Source of the DNA: Actinomycetota bacterium
Lineage (GTDB): Bacteria; Actinomycetota; Actinomycetes; Nanopelagicales; Nanopelagicaceae
Reading direction: 5' to 3'
NCBI GenBank assembly: GCA_010032085.1
Contig: RGYL01000056.1
Coordinates: 1-5,940 of the forward strand
DNA length: 5,940 nucleotides
A model generated the notes under the pieces. It ran no database searches. It had not been told where the DNA came from and was given only the letters and a program-made list of their open reading frames with translations. Shown here one piece after another: positions 1-5,863 of this stretch. The first letter of the stretch is position 1. Each line of letters opens with the position of its first letter. Both the position numbers and the translations under genes were made by a program.

Positions 1-253
1 CGGCGTCTCCTCAATGGACTTCTTCTACGATGAAACTGATTCAGCGAAAAAACTTCAACAACATGGCGTACTAGCTTTGGAGATGGAGGCCAGCCAGCTC
101 TACTCAATCGCTGCCCGCAAGAATCGGCGCGCTCTTGCCATCATGACTATTAGCGATCATGTCTTCACCCATGAGGCGATGGACTCAGCCGCCCGGGAGC
201 GGACTTTGAACGATATGGTCGAAGTGGGATTACACGCGCTAATTAAGGGTTGA
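1..253 (+). CDS. deoD: Purine nucleoside phosphorylase, DeoD type (C-terminal part, 5' truncated by window edge)
   Basis: Reading frame 2 is open from the left edge (codons from base 2) to a TGA at 251-253, giving the last 83 residues of a protein usually near 235-240 residues. DeoD enzymes are cytoplasmic hexamers that split purine (deoxy)nucleosides with phosphate into free base and (deoxy)ribose-1-phosphate in purine salvage. The fragment aligns by eye along its whole length with the end of E. coli DeoD: the FFY segment, the EMEA motif whose Met and Glu contact base and sugar, the SDH motif holding the general-acid Asp (E. coli Asp204, codon 155-157 here), and the Arg equivalent to Arg217 in SAAR, followed by LNDM. 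The catalytic residues present are therefore intact. One difference is Phe where E. coli has Arg207 (IRTHE versus VFTHE). The last 11 nt overlap the end of the convergent phosphoesterase gene, and I see no terminator between them. The window edge, not a mutation, truncates it. Confidence 0.93.
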   Translation, partial: GVSSMDFFYDETDSAKKLQQHGVLALEMEASQLYSIAARKNRRALAIMTISDHVFTHEAMDSAARERTLNDMVEVGLHALIKG

Positions 254-1847
254 GTTCCGCCGGCTGCGCCCGTTCTATCTTTCTTAATCGCGCCGGCAGA
301 CGTAAGAAAGCATTCCGATCCGGAGCCTGCCCCTCATTCCGCTCTACCGCGAAGTTGCCACCTCTACGTTGCCAATCGTTGGCAGATAGCAGGCGAGAGA
401 GACCGGCCAAGTTATGTACATCATCAAGTCTTAAGTGTGAGGGATCAATTCCCATTTCGCCAGCATGGTCAAACATGGTCGTCGCGATACAAATCTCGCC
501 ACTTTGATCTTCAAATAGTTCTACTACGCGACCTTGCTGTGGCCAATCAATCAGGCTGGATGTTTCAACCTGCCAAAAACCGTGATACTCATCCTGCCCA
601 AAATAGGTGGACTTGTTGCGATGAGTATGTCCTGCTAGCCAGAGCACCAAGTTTGGAAAACGCGTCAACTCTCTCAGTATTTCCTCTTTTAGATAACGTT
701 TCTCACCATTTGGGTCATACCCATTTATTAAGTCCTGCAATGGGTGGTGCGATGCGATTATCACGTAGGTATCTCGATTGTTGCCCAATATCTCAAGTAA
801 CCATTGGAACTGCTGATCATCAATTGAACCTTGCCAACCACCATGAGGATTCACGGTATCAAGAGCAATAAGTAGAGCTGAGCCGATACTTTTCATCCAG
901 TATCGCTTACCACTTTCCGCAAGGTTGTGGTCATAACCATGTCCATTTCCATGCGATGCCATAGCATGAGCAAACATCTTTGAATCGAGAAAATCCCGGT
1001 AGCCATCCGGTGTAACAGCAACCGAAGTGGCTTGAGAATTGTCCGGGTACCTCGATGGTCCAACTTCGCTGATTGATTGAAGAGTTTGAAGGACTTCAGC
1101 TTGCGAAAGTTCTACAAACTTCATATCGCCGATGGCAATTTGCCGCAGTTGTGTATCTGGAACAACAGTTCCCTGTAGTAAGGCATCATGATTTCCGTGA
1201 ATGGCAAACCACTCGCGTTCTAAACCGGAGGCGAAAAATGGTGCTCGGACTGCAAAAGTTACTTCTGGAACAATCGGGAAACCATAAAGTGATCTCGGAT
1301 AATCATCTTGCTCGCCCTTTGGGGTTCCCTCCGGATTCCAGTGATGGATGGAATATATAGAGCCACCAAAGCCCTCCCATTTATCCCGCGAACCAGAATC
1401 GGGGCGGATCTTCTCGCCCGTCATAATGCGCATAAACCAATCAAGTTCATTTGATTGTGCGTTATCGGTCAAATCTCCGGTTGCTACGACCGCATCAACT
1501 GGCGCAAGACTAATTGGAGCTCGCTTCATTCGATTTATGCGTTGCACCATACTTTCCAAAACTTGCGCTGTGAACATTTCATGAGCCCGGTAGGTTCCCA
1601 CAAGAGCGTTAATTATCGGCGAGTACGGATTATGCGGGTCTGCGTAACGATCTAAGAATTCCACACGAGCTGGGGATTGAGCATCGCAGATATGAGTATC
1701 GGAAATATGAATGACGTTTGCAATGACTCGAGTAATCCCATTTGGCGGATCTCCAAAATATGTTCGATCGCTATCAAGTATGAGATTTCGCCAGCCCGAC
1801 TCTTCAGGTTTAGAAAACCCAATTCTAGATTTATCTACTATATGCAT
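243..1847 (-). CDS. Cytoplasmic metallophosphoesterase, PPA1498-like (TIGR03767-type) family
   Basis: A 534-residue calcineurin-like phosphoesterase, expected to use a dinuclear metal centre to hydrolyse phosphomono- or diesters. The metal-binding motifs appear in canonical order: SDTH (Asp50, His52), GDLTDN (Asp125), GNHD (Asn219, His220), SHHP (His367-368) and GHTHRN (His407, His409). Long inserts between them, the DAQSPAR segment after the first motif, GNHDALLQG and the DTVNPHGG..GSID stretch recall the PPA1498-like family as I remember it. A His/Gly-rich insert lies at about 298-307 and the C-terminus is Arg-rich. Family members generally have a Tat signal; this one starts 48 residues before the first motif with no hydrophobic segment, and an in-frame TGA (1872-1874) excludes upstream extension. 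The ATG shares one base with the ATPase stop (TAATG), with GGTGGA just upstream, so translation is probably coupled. All active-site motifs are intact. The substrate is unknown; an imported organophosphate is inferred from the operon. Confidence 0.88.
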   Translation of the reverse strand: MHIVDKSRIGFSKPEESGWRNLILDSDRTYFGDPPNGITRVIANVIHISDTHICDAQSPARVEFLDRYADPHNPYSPIINALVGTYRAHEMFTAQVLESMVQRINRMKRAPISLAPVDAVVATGDLTDNAQSNELDWFMRIMTGEKIRPDSGSRDKWEGFGGSIYSIHHWNPEGTPKGEQDDYPRSLYGFPIVPEVTFAVRAPFFASGLEREWFAIHGNHDALLQGTVVPDTQLRQIAIGDMKFVELSQAEVLQTLQSISEVGPSRYPDNSQATSVAVTPDGYRDFLDSKMFAHAMASHGNGHGYDHNLAESGKRYWMKSIGSALLIALDTVNPHGGWQGSIDDQQFQWLLEILGNNRDTYVIIASHHPLQDLINGYDPNGEKRYLKEEILRELTRFPNLVLWLAGHTHRNKSTYFGQDEYHGFWQVETSSLIDWPQQGRVVELFEDQSGEICIATTMFDHAGEMGIDPSHLRLDDVHNLAGLSRLLSANDWQRRGGNFAVERNEGQAPDRNAFLRLPARLRKIERAQPAELNP

Positions 1848-2893
1848 TATTCCACCGAAACAAATAACTCTTCAGCATCAACAGTAATCCAAATGTTATC
1901 TCCGACTTTTCTTCCAGATACATTTCCACTCGTGCTCGTCATGATTATTGATTCGTTCTTTCCAACCTGAATCTGCAATTGGGTCAATGGACCGAGAAAT
2001 GAAATCTCTTTTATCACTCCTAGAACTCCCTGTCCCTGAGGTGCTTCCACAATGGACTCAGGTCTCACAAGTGCCCAAGATTTAGTTGCAATTCCATGCC
2101 GGGGAGAATTTGGAGAAGTTTGGTACTCCTTATTCCAAAATCTAACTCGTTGAGAATTTATTGGCTGTGCCGAAATTGAATTGACTTTTCCAAAGAATTT
2201 CGCAACGAAGGGATGCTCTGGTTGGTCATAGAGTTTCTTTGGCACATCGATCTGCAATAACTCTCCCTTATCCATCACTCCGACTCGATCGGAAATTGCC
2301 ATAGCCTCTTCTTGGTCGTGGGTGACAAAGATTGTTGTAATCCCAAATTCTCGCTGTAACCGCCTTACTTCATCACGAATCTGCACTCTAACTTGGGCAT
2401 CTAGCGCTGAGAGTGGCTCATCTAATAGAAGCACTCGAGGTCTAATCGCAAGGGCGCGAACGAGAGCGACCCGCTGTTGTTGCCCACCTGAGAGTTGATG
2501 TGGATATTTATCTCGATGTTCGCTTAAACCAGTAACTTCCATGAGCTGGTTTACTCGGTTCATAATTTCCAATGGGCCCAACTTCCGCGCTTGTAGGCCA
2601 AACTCCATGTTCTCCCGTGCAGTCAAATTAGGGAAAAGTGAATAGGCTTGAAAGACCATTCCGATATCCCGCTTTGATGCAGACTCGCTGGTTATATTCA
2701 ATTCATCAAAGAAGACATCACCATTTGTCGGATTAATAAGTCCTGCAAGTATTCGTAGCGCAGTAGTTTTCCCACAGCCCGAGGGCCCGAGCAAGGTAAC
2801 AAATTCTCCATCCTGGACTGTGAGGCTCAGTTCGCGTAACGCCTCCGTTTTTCCATAGCGCTTTGTAACTTTTGAAAATCTGACTCTGGCCAT
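1847..2893 (-). CDS. ABC importer ATP-binding subunit (Fbp/Pot/Phn class, with TOBE domain)
   Basis: This 348-residue cytoplasmic ATPase powers the importer encoded just upstream. All nucleotide-binding elements are visible: A-loop Tyr13, Walker A GPSGCGKTT (36-44), Q-loop Gln82 (VFQAYSLFP), signature LSGGQQQR (134-141), Walker B VLLLDEP (154-160), D-loop SALD (162-165) and switch His192 (THDQEEA). About 240-348 form a C-terminal extension of TOBE type (WALVRPESI at about 273, then LGVIKEISFLGP), as in PotA, FbpC, UgpC and PhnT; this regulatory or substrate-linked domain separates it from export ATPases. The length is typical of the class. The ATG directly abuts the TAA of the second permease (2894-2896), and the upstream GGAGTGAGGTAA gives a strong Shine-Dalgarno. 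It ends in a one-base overlap with the phosphoesterase gene. The ATPase does not discriminate iron, polyamine, sulfate or phosphonate, so no symbol is given. Confidence 0.95.
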   Translation of the reverse strand: MARVRFSKVTKRYGKTEALRELSLTVQDGEFVTLLGPSGCGKTTALRILAGLINPTNGDVFFDELNITSESASKRDIGMVFQAYSLFPNLTARENMEFGLQARKLGPLEIMNRVNQLMEVTGLSEHRDKYPHQLSGGQQQRVALVRALAIRPRVLLLDEPLSALDAQVRVQIRDEVRRLQREFGITTIFVTHDQEEAMAISDRVGVMDKGELLQIDVPKKLYDQPEHPFVAKFFGKVNSISAQPINSQRVRFWNKEYQTSPNSPRHGIATKSWALVRPESIVEAPQGQGVLGVIKEISFLGPLTQLQIQVGKNESIIMTSTSGNVSGRKVGDNIWITVDAEELFVSVE

Positions 2894-3679
2894 TTACCTC
2901 ACTCCTACATTAACTATTGATCGATTTGATTTGTTGAGCAGGTTGATCACATTTAAAGCGAGCCACACTCCCAGCAGACTCAGCACGGACAAAGCGACTG
3001 CGGCGGAGGCATCGCCCATCCCTGCAACTGCCAGAACGGTGGGGAAGGTGTCCCAAAGCAATAGCGATGCATAGGCAAACTCCCCCAAAACCAAGGCAAG
3101 AATTAGAAATGTCGCTGCAAAGATGCCGGTTCGAACATTTGGTATCAAAATTCTAAAAACTAAAGTTCGCCATTTCGCGCCAAGCGTAAGCGATGCTTCA
3201 TAAAGCGTTTTTGTATCAATCGCTGAAAATGCCGCGTCGAGTGCGCGATATGTGAATGGCATTGCCAGAATCATGTAAGCAAATACGAGCGCATAGGGAG
3301 TTGACTTGAGAAAGCTAGGCATTGAATACAAAAATCCAACACCTTGGACTATCGGAGGAATCACCAGAGGTAACAGTGATAGAAACTCCACAAATTTGCG
3401 CGCTTGTGGAACAACTATATGTAGCCATGCAACGGTCGGAATTAACACTAAGAGTGTCAAAACGACAGTTAGGACGGAGATACGAAGCGTGAGAAGAAGC
3501 GAGCGGGTTATCTCCTCATTAGCAAAGGCGCGGCTAATTGGGTCAAGAGAGTAATTTCCTTCAACATCCTGAAGTGCGAAAACTGTCGAGGCATAAATTG
3601 GCAAAAGGAAGAACAGGACACCGATTATCAGCGCTAAGAAAAGAAGTGATTTATTTAAGAAACTCTTCAGTTTCTCCAC
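2894..3679 (-). CDS. ABC importer inner-membrane permease 2 (PotC/PhnV-like)
   Basis: A 261-residue membrane protein that should pair with the first permease to form the translocation pore. Six hydrophobic segments are readable, near 11-36, 61-90, 96-120, 125-147, 184-210 and 223-247. The EAA loop that docks on the ATPase lies between segments 4 and 5: Glu161-Ala162-Ser163, Gly167, Ile177 and Pro180, matching the EAA-x3-G-x9-I-x2-P pattern. The start is GTG at 3677-3679, chosen because AAGGGTGG sits just upstream on the - strand and no ATG lies near the N-terminus. The gene begins 13 nt inside the end of permease 1 and its stop touches the ATPase start. The loop after segment 1 carries QDVEGNY (37-43), closely matched at the same place in permease 1. 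The transporter subclass is assigned by architecture only. Confidence 0.92.
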   Translation of the reverse strand: MEKLKSFLNKSLLFLALIIGVLFFLLPIYASTVFALQDVEGNYSLDPISRAFANEEITRSLLLTLRISVLTVVLTLLVLIPTVAWLHIVVPQARKFVEFLSLLPLVIPPIVQGVGFLYSMPSFLKSTPYALVFAYMILAMPFTYRALDAAFSAIDTKTLYEASLTLGAKWRTLVFRILIPNVRTGIFAATFLILALVLGEFAYASLLLWDTFPTVLAVAGMGDASAAVALSVLSLLGVWLALNVINLLNKSNRSIVNVGVR

Positions 3680-4509
3680 TTGACCACCCTTCGCTCCAAA
3701 ACGATATAAATTGTCATCGCGATTCCAACTATTGAAATCATCCCGACCCCCAGAGCCATTGCGGTATTTGCACCATCAACCTGGACATTCGATGAAATAA
3801 GAGATGCAATTTGTACCGGTACTAATGCCAGTGATCCGCTGGTTAAGGCTGCGGCAGTTGCATAAGCGGCAAAAGAATTTGTGAAGAGCAACAGGAAAGT
3901 AGCAAATAGTTGTGGCGCGATTATGGGTGCGATAACTTTTCGCCAGAAAAGTCCATAGGGTGCTCCTAGAGTTAGAGCAGCCTCCCGCCATTCTCGCTTT
4001 ATTCCTTCGATTATTGGAAGTGAGACTAAAACCATAAGCGGAACTTGGAAATATAGATAGACGATCAATAATCCAGAAAACGAGTACAAAGTCCAGGAAT
4101 TTGCGTATAGATCAATACCTAACTTGCGCAGCCAATCCGTTAGCAACCCGTAGGTTCCAAGTGAGGCTATAAACATAAATGCAAGCGGTACCCCGCCTGT
4201 GTTAGCGAAAACTCCCGATGCTGTTGAAATTAGTCCTTTGAGTATGGGGATTTGAAGTCGCGTTACTGCCAAAGCGAAGATGAAGCCCAGAACTAAAGAA
4301 ATCGCAGCTGAGAAAAGTGATAGCTGAAAACTCAACCAGAATGCATCGCGATAAATGCCACTCGTAATAGTTTGAAAATTGTTTAGGGTGTAGTTGCCTT
4401 CAGAATCTTGAAAAGAGAAGCGCAGGATTGCCAAGAGCGGAAATCCCAGAAAAGCAACGATGAAAGCAAGTAAGGGGACTAAACCAAAATAATCCACATA
4501 CCGCTTCAT
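3667..4509 (-). CDS. ABC importer inner-membrane permease 1 (PotB/PhnU-like)
   Basis: A 280-residue membrane protein, one half of the heterodimeric pore. Hydrophobic segments are seen near 8-31, 59-82, 94-122, 141-164, 199-224 and 250-272. The cytoplasmic EAA loop is a clean match: Glu176-Ala177-Ala178, Gly182, Val192 and Pro195. The very short N-terminal tail (MKRYVDYFG) before segment 1 is usual for this type. QDSEGNY (34-40) follows segment 1 and recurs in permease 2. The ATG at 4507-4509 has only a weak AGG eight bases upstream, weaker than the other sites in the operon, which would suit lower synthesis than the binding protein. A 74-nt gap with a strong hairpin separates it from the solute-binding gene, and its 3' end overlaps permease 2 by 13 nt. 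The ion, amine or organophosphate specificity cannot be read from the permease. Confidence 0.92.
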   Translation of the reverse strand: MKRYVDYFGLVPLLAFIVAFLGFPLLAILRFSFQDSEGNYTLNNFQTITSGIYRDAFWLSFQLSLFSAAISLVLGFIFALAVTRLQIPILKGLISTASGVFANTGGVPLAFMFIASLGTYGLLTDWLRKLGIDLYANSWTLYSFSGLLIVYLYFQVPLMVLVSLPIIEGIKREWREAALTLGAPYGLFWRKVIAPIIAPQLFATFLLLFTNSFAAYATAAALTSGSLALVPVQIASLISSNVQVDGANTAMALGVGMISIVGIAMTIYIVLERRVVKWRN

Positions 4510-4537
4510 CGTTGCCTATCTAGCTAGGAGATAAAGC

Positions 4538-4566
4538 GCGGAGTTAGACCCTCAAACTAACTCCGC
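4538..4566 (-). terminator. Intercistronic hairpin between binding-protein and permease genes (leaky terminator or mRNA-stabilising stem)
   Basis: A perfect 10-bp inverted repeat, GCGGAGTTAG (4538-4547) against CTAACTCCGC (4557-4566), with a 9-nt loop. It begins 17 nt after the TAA of the solute-binding gene. On the transcribed strand it is followed by GCTTTATCTCC, with only three consecutive T, so it is a poor intrinsic terminator. Such stems after binding-protein genes (the malE-malF gap is the classic case) often protect the upstream message or reduce read-through, giving more binding protein than permease. That role is inferred here; the stem itself is directly visible and unlikely to be chance in a 74-nt gap. 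Confidence 0.65.
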
Positions 4567-4583
4567 ACTCTTGAAGAAGTCGC

Positions 4584-5711
4584 TTATAGCTTGGGCCAAG
4601 CTGGAGTTAGCAAGGCTTTCGCTAGAAGTTGTTGTTGCAGTGAAGGGAAGATTGGTTTTGCGCTCTTTGGAACAGCAGGTAGCGCAGCGAAGGCGGTCCT
4701 ATCATGCTTTTTCGCCTTCACCATTGCATCCAGCCGGATCGGACGTGCGCCGCCTTTGAGCCATAGATTCTGGCCCTCATCGCTATACAAGAATTCTTGC
4801 CAGAGACGAGCAGCAGCAGGATTAGGGCTATTTTTGACAACTGCTTGGGCATAGAAGCCACCGAGAACTGCATCGCTCGGTACTACTACCTTCCAATCAA
4901 CTCGACCGCCTTGATCCTTGTACTTAGCGTGTAAGTAGTCCCAGTCCAAAAGAATCGGCGTCTGACCTGATGCAACAGTTGCTGGAGTAGCAGCGACAGG
5001 AACGAAGTTGCCGGAAGCCTTCATTTTCTGCCAATACTCCAAAGCGAAGTTGATGTTGTTTGCACCTTTTACTCCCCCACCTGCTGCGACGGATGTAGCC
5101 AGCACTGAAAGGAACGCGGAGTTTGAAGCGGTTGGGTCACCGTTTAGTGCAACCTGATTTTTATAAATTGGATTTAAAAGGTCGGCAAAACTCTTAGGTG
5201 GAGTCTTTACGATATTTGCGTCATAACCAATAGCGATATACCCGCCGTAGTCTGAATACCAGAGTCCATTTGACTCTTTCGCATCAGCAGGAATGTCATT
5301 CCAAGTCGACACTTTGTATGGAGCCCAGAGACCTTCTTGCGCACCTTGAACTGCAAACTGTAGTCCGACATCGACCACATCTGGCATACGGTCTTGACCC
5401 TTTAGAGTACGAACAGCGACTAATTCTTCTGCAGAGCTCGCTTCCGGATCAAAGGAATTCACCTTGATTCCGTATTTCGCCTCAAATGCTTTCTTAACTT
5501 CACCGTAGTTAGCCCAATAGTCTGGGAGTGCAATCGTGTTTACCTGGCCCTCTTTCTTAGCCAGTTTTATCAATTCCTTCAATCCGCCAGCTTCGACAGC
5601 GGACTTCGCCTTATTCGGCGCCACTTTTGCAGTTGTCGCTGGCGCAGTTGACGCTACTAGGGCAAGAGCTACAGCAAATAGCCCGATTACCTTGAATTTC
5701 TTTGATTTCAT
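4584..5711 (-). CDS. Secreted ABC-importer solute-binding protein (Fbp/Pot/Phn-like class)
   Basis: A 375-residue extracytoplasmic binding protein that would capture the substrate and deliver it to the permease pair. I start it at ATG 5709-5711, where GAGGA stands five bases upstream; the in-frame GTG at 5721-5723 adds four residues (MRTG) and lacks a good ribosome site. The N-terminus is a Sec-type signal: KSKKFK, a hydrophobic core VIGLFAVALALVASTA, then possible cleavage after APA (25) or TTA (28). There is no cysteine, so it is not a lipoprotein. The mature part begins LIKLAKKEGQVNTIALPDYW and continues through FEAKYGIKVN, GQDRMPDVVDVG, PKSFADLLNP and LWQEFLYSDEGQ, the two-lobe layout of binding proteins for iron, polyamines and 2-aminoethylphosphonate. 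The adjacent double tyrosine of iron-binding FbpA is not evident. It is the first gene of the operon. The class is secure; the ligand is unknown. Confidence 0.92.
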   Translation of the reverse strand: MKSKKFKVIGLFAVALALVASTAPATTAKVAPNKAKSAVEAGGLKELIKLAKKEGQVNTIALPDYWANYGEVKKAFEAKYGIKVNSFDPEASSAEELVAVRTLKGQDRMPDVVDVGLQFAVQGAQEGLWAPYKVSTWNDIPADAKESNGLWYSDYGGYIAIGYDANIVKTPPKSFADLLNPIYKNQVALNGDPTASNSAFLSVLATSVAAGGGVKGANNINFALEYWQKMKASGNFVPVAATPATVASGQTPILLDWDYLHAKYKDQGGRVDWKVVVPSDAVLGGFYAQAVVKNSPNPAAARLWQEFLYSDEGQNLWLKGGARPIRLDAMVKAKKHDRTAFAALPAVPKSAKPIFPSLQQQLLAKALLTPAWPKL

Positions 5712-5716
5712 TCCTG

Positions 5717-5721
5717 TCCTC
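5717..5721 (-). promoter_or_regulatory. Ribosome-binding site that decides the binding-protein start
   Basis: On the - strand the sequence reads GAGGA CAGGA ATG, placing GAGGA five bases before the ATG at 5709-5711. The same bases lie downstream of the alternative GTG at 5721-5723, which they cannot serve. This favours the 375-residue form over the 379-residue form. Confidence 0.7.
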
Positions 5722-5797
5722 ACGCTCGGTTTTCGGGGAAGTGGCGTGATTCAATTGAGCGACGGCAGATGTCGTGCGACTTTGATGTGACTTTTCG

Positions 5798-5827
5798 GTT
5801 AAATTAAAACTAAATTAGTACTTTCAA
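5798..5827 (-). promoter_or_regulatory. Candidate sigma-70-type promoter for the transporter operon
   Basis: On the - strand, TTGAAA (5822-5827, five of six to the -35 consensus) is followed after 18 bases by TTTAAC (5798-5803, four of six to the -10 consensus). It lies in the most AT-rich part of the gap, 87 bases or more upstream of the ATG. Transcription would start near 5790 and leave a leader of about 80 nt. The -10 match and the long spacer are weak and other registers in the AT-rich tract are possible, so this is only the best candidate seen. Confidence 0.3.
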
Positions 5828-5858
5828 ACTCTGATTCATTTTCCATTCATTCAGAGTT
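5827..5858 (-). terminator. Dyad after the SDR gene: weak terminator or operator
   Basis: An 8-bp perfect inverted repeat, AACTCTGA (5827-5834) against TCAGAGTT (5851-5858), with a 16-nt AT-rich interior. It starts five bases after the stop of the dehydrogenase gene, the position expected for its terminator. However, the stem is AT-rich, the loop is long, and the - strand reads TGAAAG after it instead of a T-run. It also touches the -35 candidate of the transporter operon, so a regulator-binding dyad is an alternative. An 8-bp repeat of this spacing could also arise by chance. Confidence 0.35.
5834..5855 (+). repeat. Tandem 11-nt units with a shared ATTCATT core
   Basis: Two ATTCATT copies, at 5834-5840 and 5845-5851, repeat with a period of exactly 11 nt, about one helical turn, inside the gap upstream of the transporter operon. 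A further TTCA occurs at 5823-5826, 12 nt from the first. An 11-nt period with a TTCA or TCAT core is the layout of PHO boxes bound by PhoP/PhoB response regulators. The AT-rich context makes chance repetition plausible. Confidence 0.3.
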
Positions 5859-5863
5859 ACTTT

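Larger units (their letters stand above)
5712..5863. other. Intergenic regulatory region between SDR gene and transporter operon
   Basis: This 152-nt gap is the only sizeable non-coding stretch in the window. Besides the dyad, the direct repeats and the promoter candidate listed separately, it holds an 8-bp palindrome TCAATTGA (5751-5758), a short inverted repeat GTCG-TG-CGAC (5771-5780), and a 6-bp stem TCACGC/GCGTGA (5720-5725 with 5744-5749) that reaches into the ribosome-binding site of the binding-protein gene. I recognise no known riboswitch or small RNA. Confidence 0.5.

Noticed and set aside
279..310. Inverted repeat CTTTCTTA/TAAGAAAG as a terminator for deoD
   Set aside because: It lies inside phosphoesterase coding sequence, has a 16-nt loop and no following T-run. 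One such 8-bp repeat is expected by chance in a window this size.
437..871. Open frame of 144 codons on the + strand
   Set aside because: It lies wholly antisense to the phosphoesterase gene, whose metal motifs prove the - strand frame. The product shows no recognisable domain.
1677..1970. Open frame of 97 codons on the + strand across the ATPase/phosphoesterase junction
   Set aside because: It is antisense to two well-supported coupled genes and has low-complexity, unconvincing protein content.
4591..4854. Overlapping + strand open frames in the binding-protein gene (also 4571-4759, 5270-5467 and 5536-5790)
   Set aside because: They are shadows of the binding-protein frame. No family resemblance is seen and the - strand signal peptide and fold motifs are clear.
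4584..5711. Iron(III) specificity for the importer on the basis of general FbpA-like similarity
   Set aside because: The adjacent tyrosine pair typical of FbpA is not seen, and the class also covers polyamines and phosphonates, so naming iron would overreach.
5712..5723. GTG at 5721-5723 as the start of the binding protein
   Set aside because: The good GAGGA ribosome site lies between this GTG and the ATG at 5709-5711, so it can serve only the ATG.
5771..5780. GTCG-TG-CGAC as part of a structured riboswitch
   Set aside because: A 4-bp arm with a 2-nt loop cannot form a stable hairpin, and no known aptamer consensus surrounds it.
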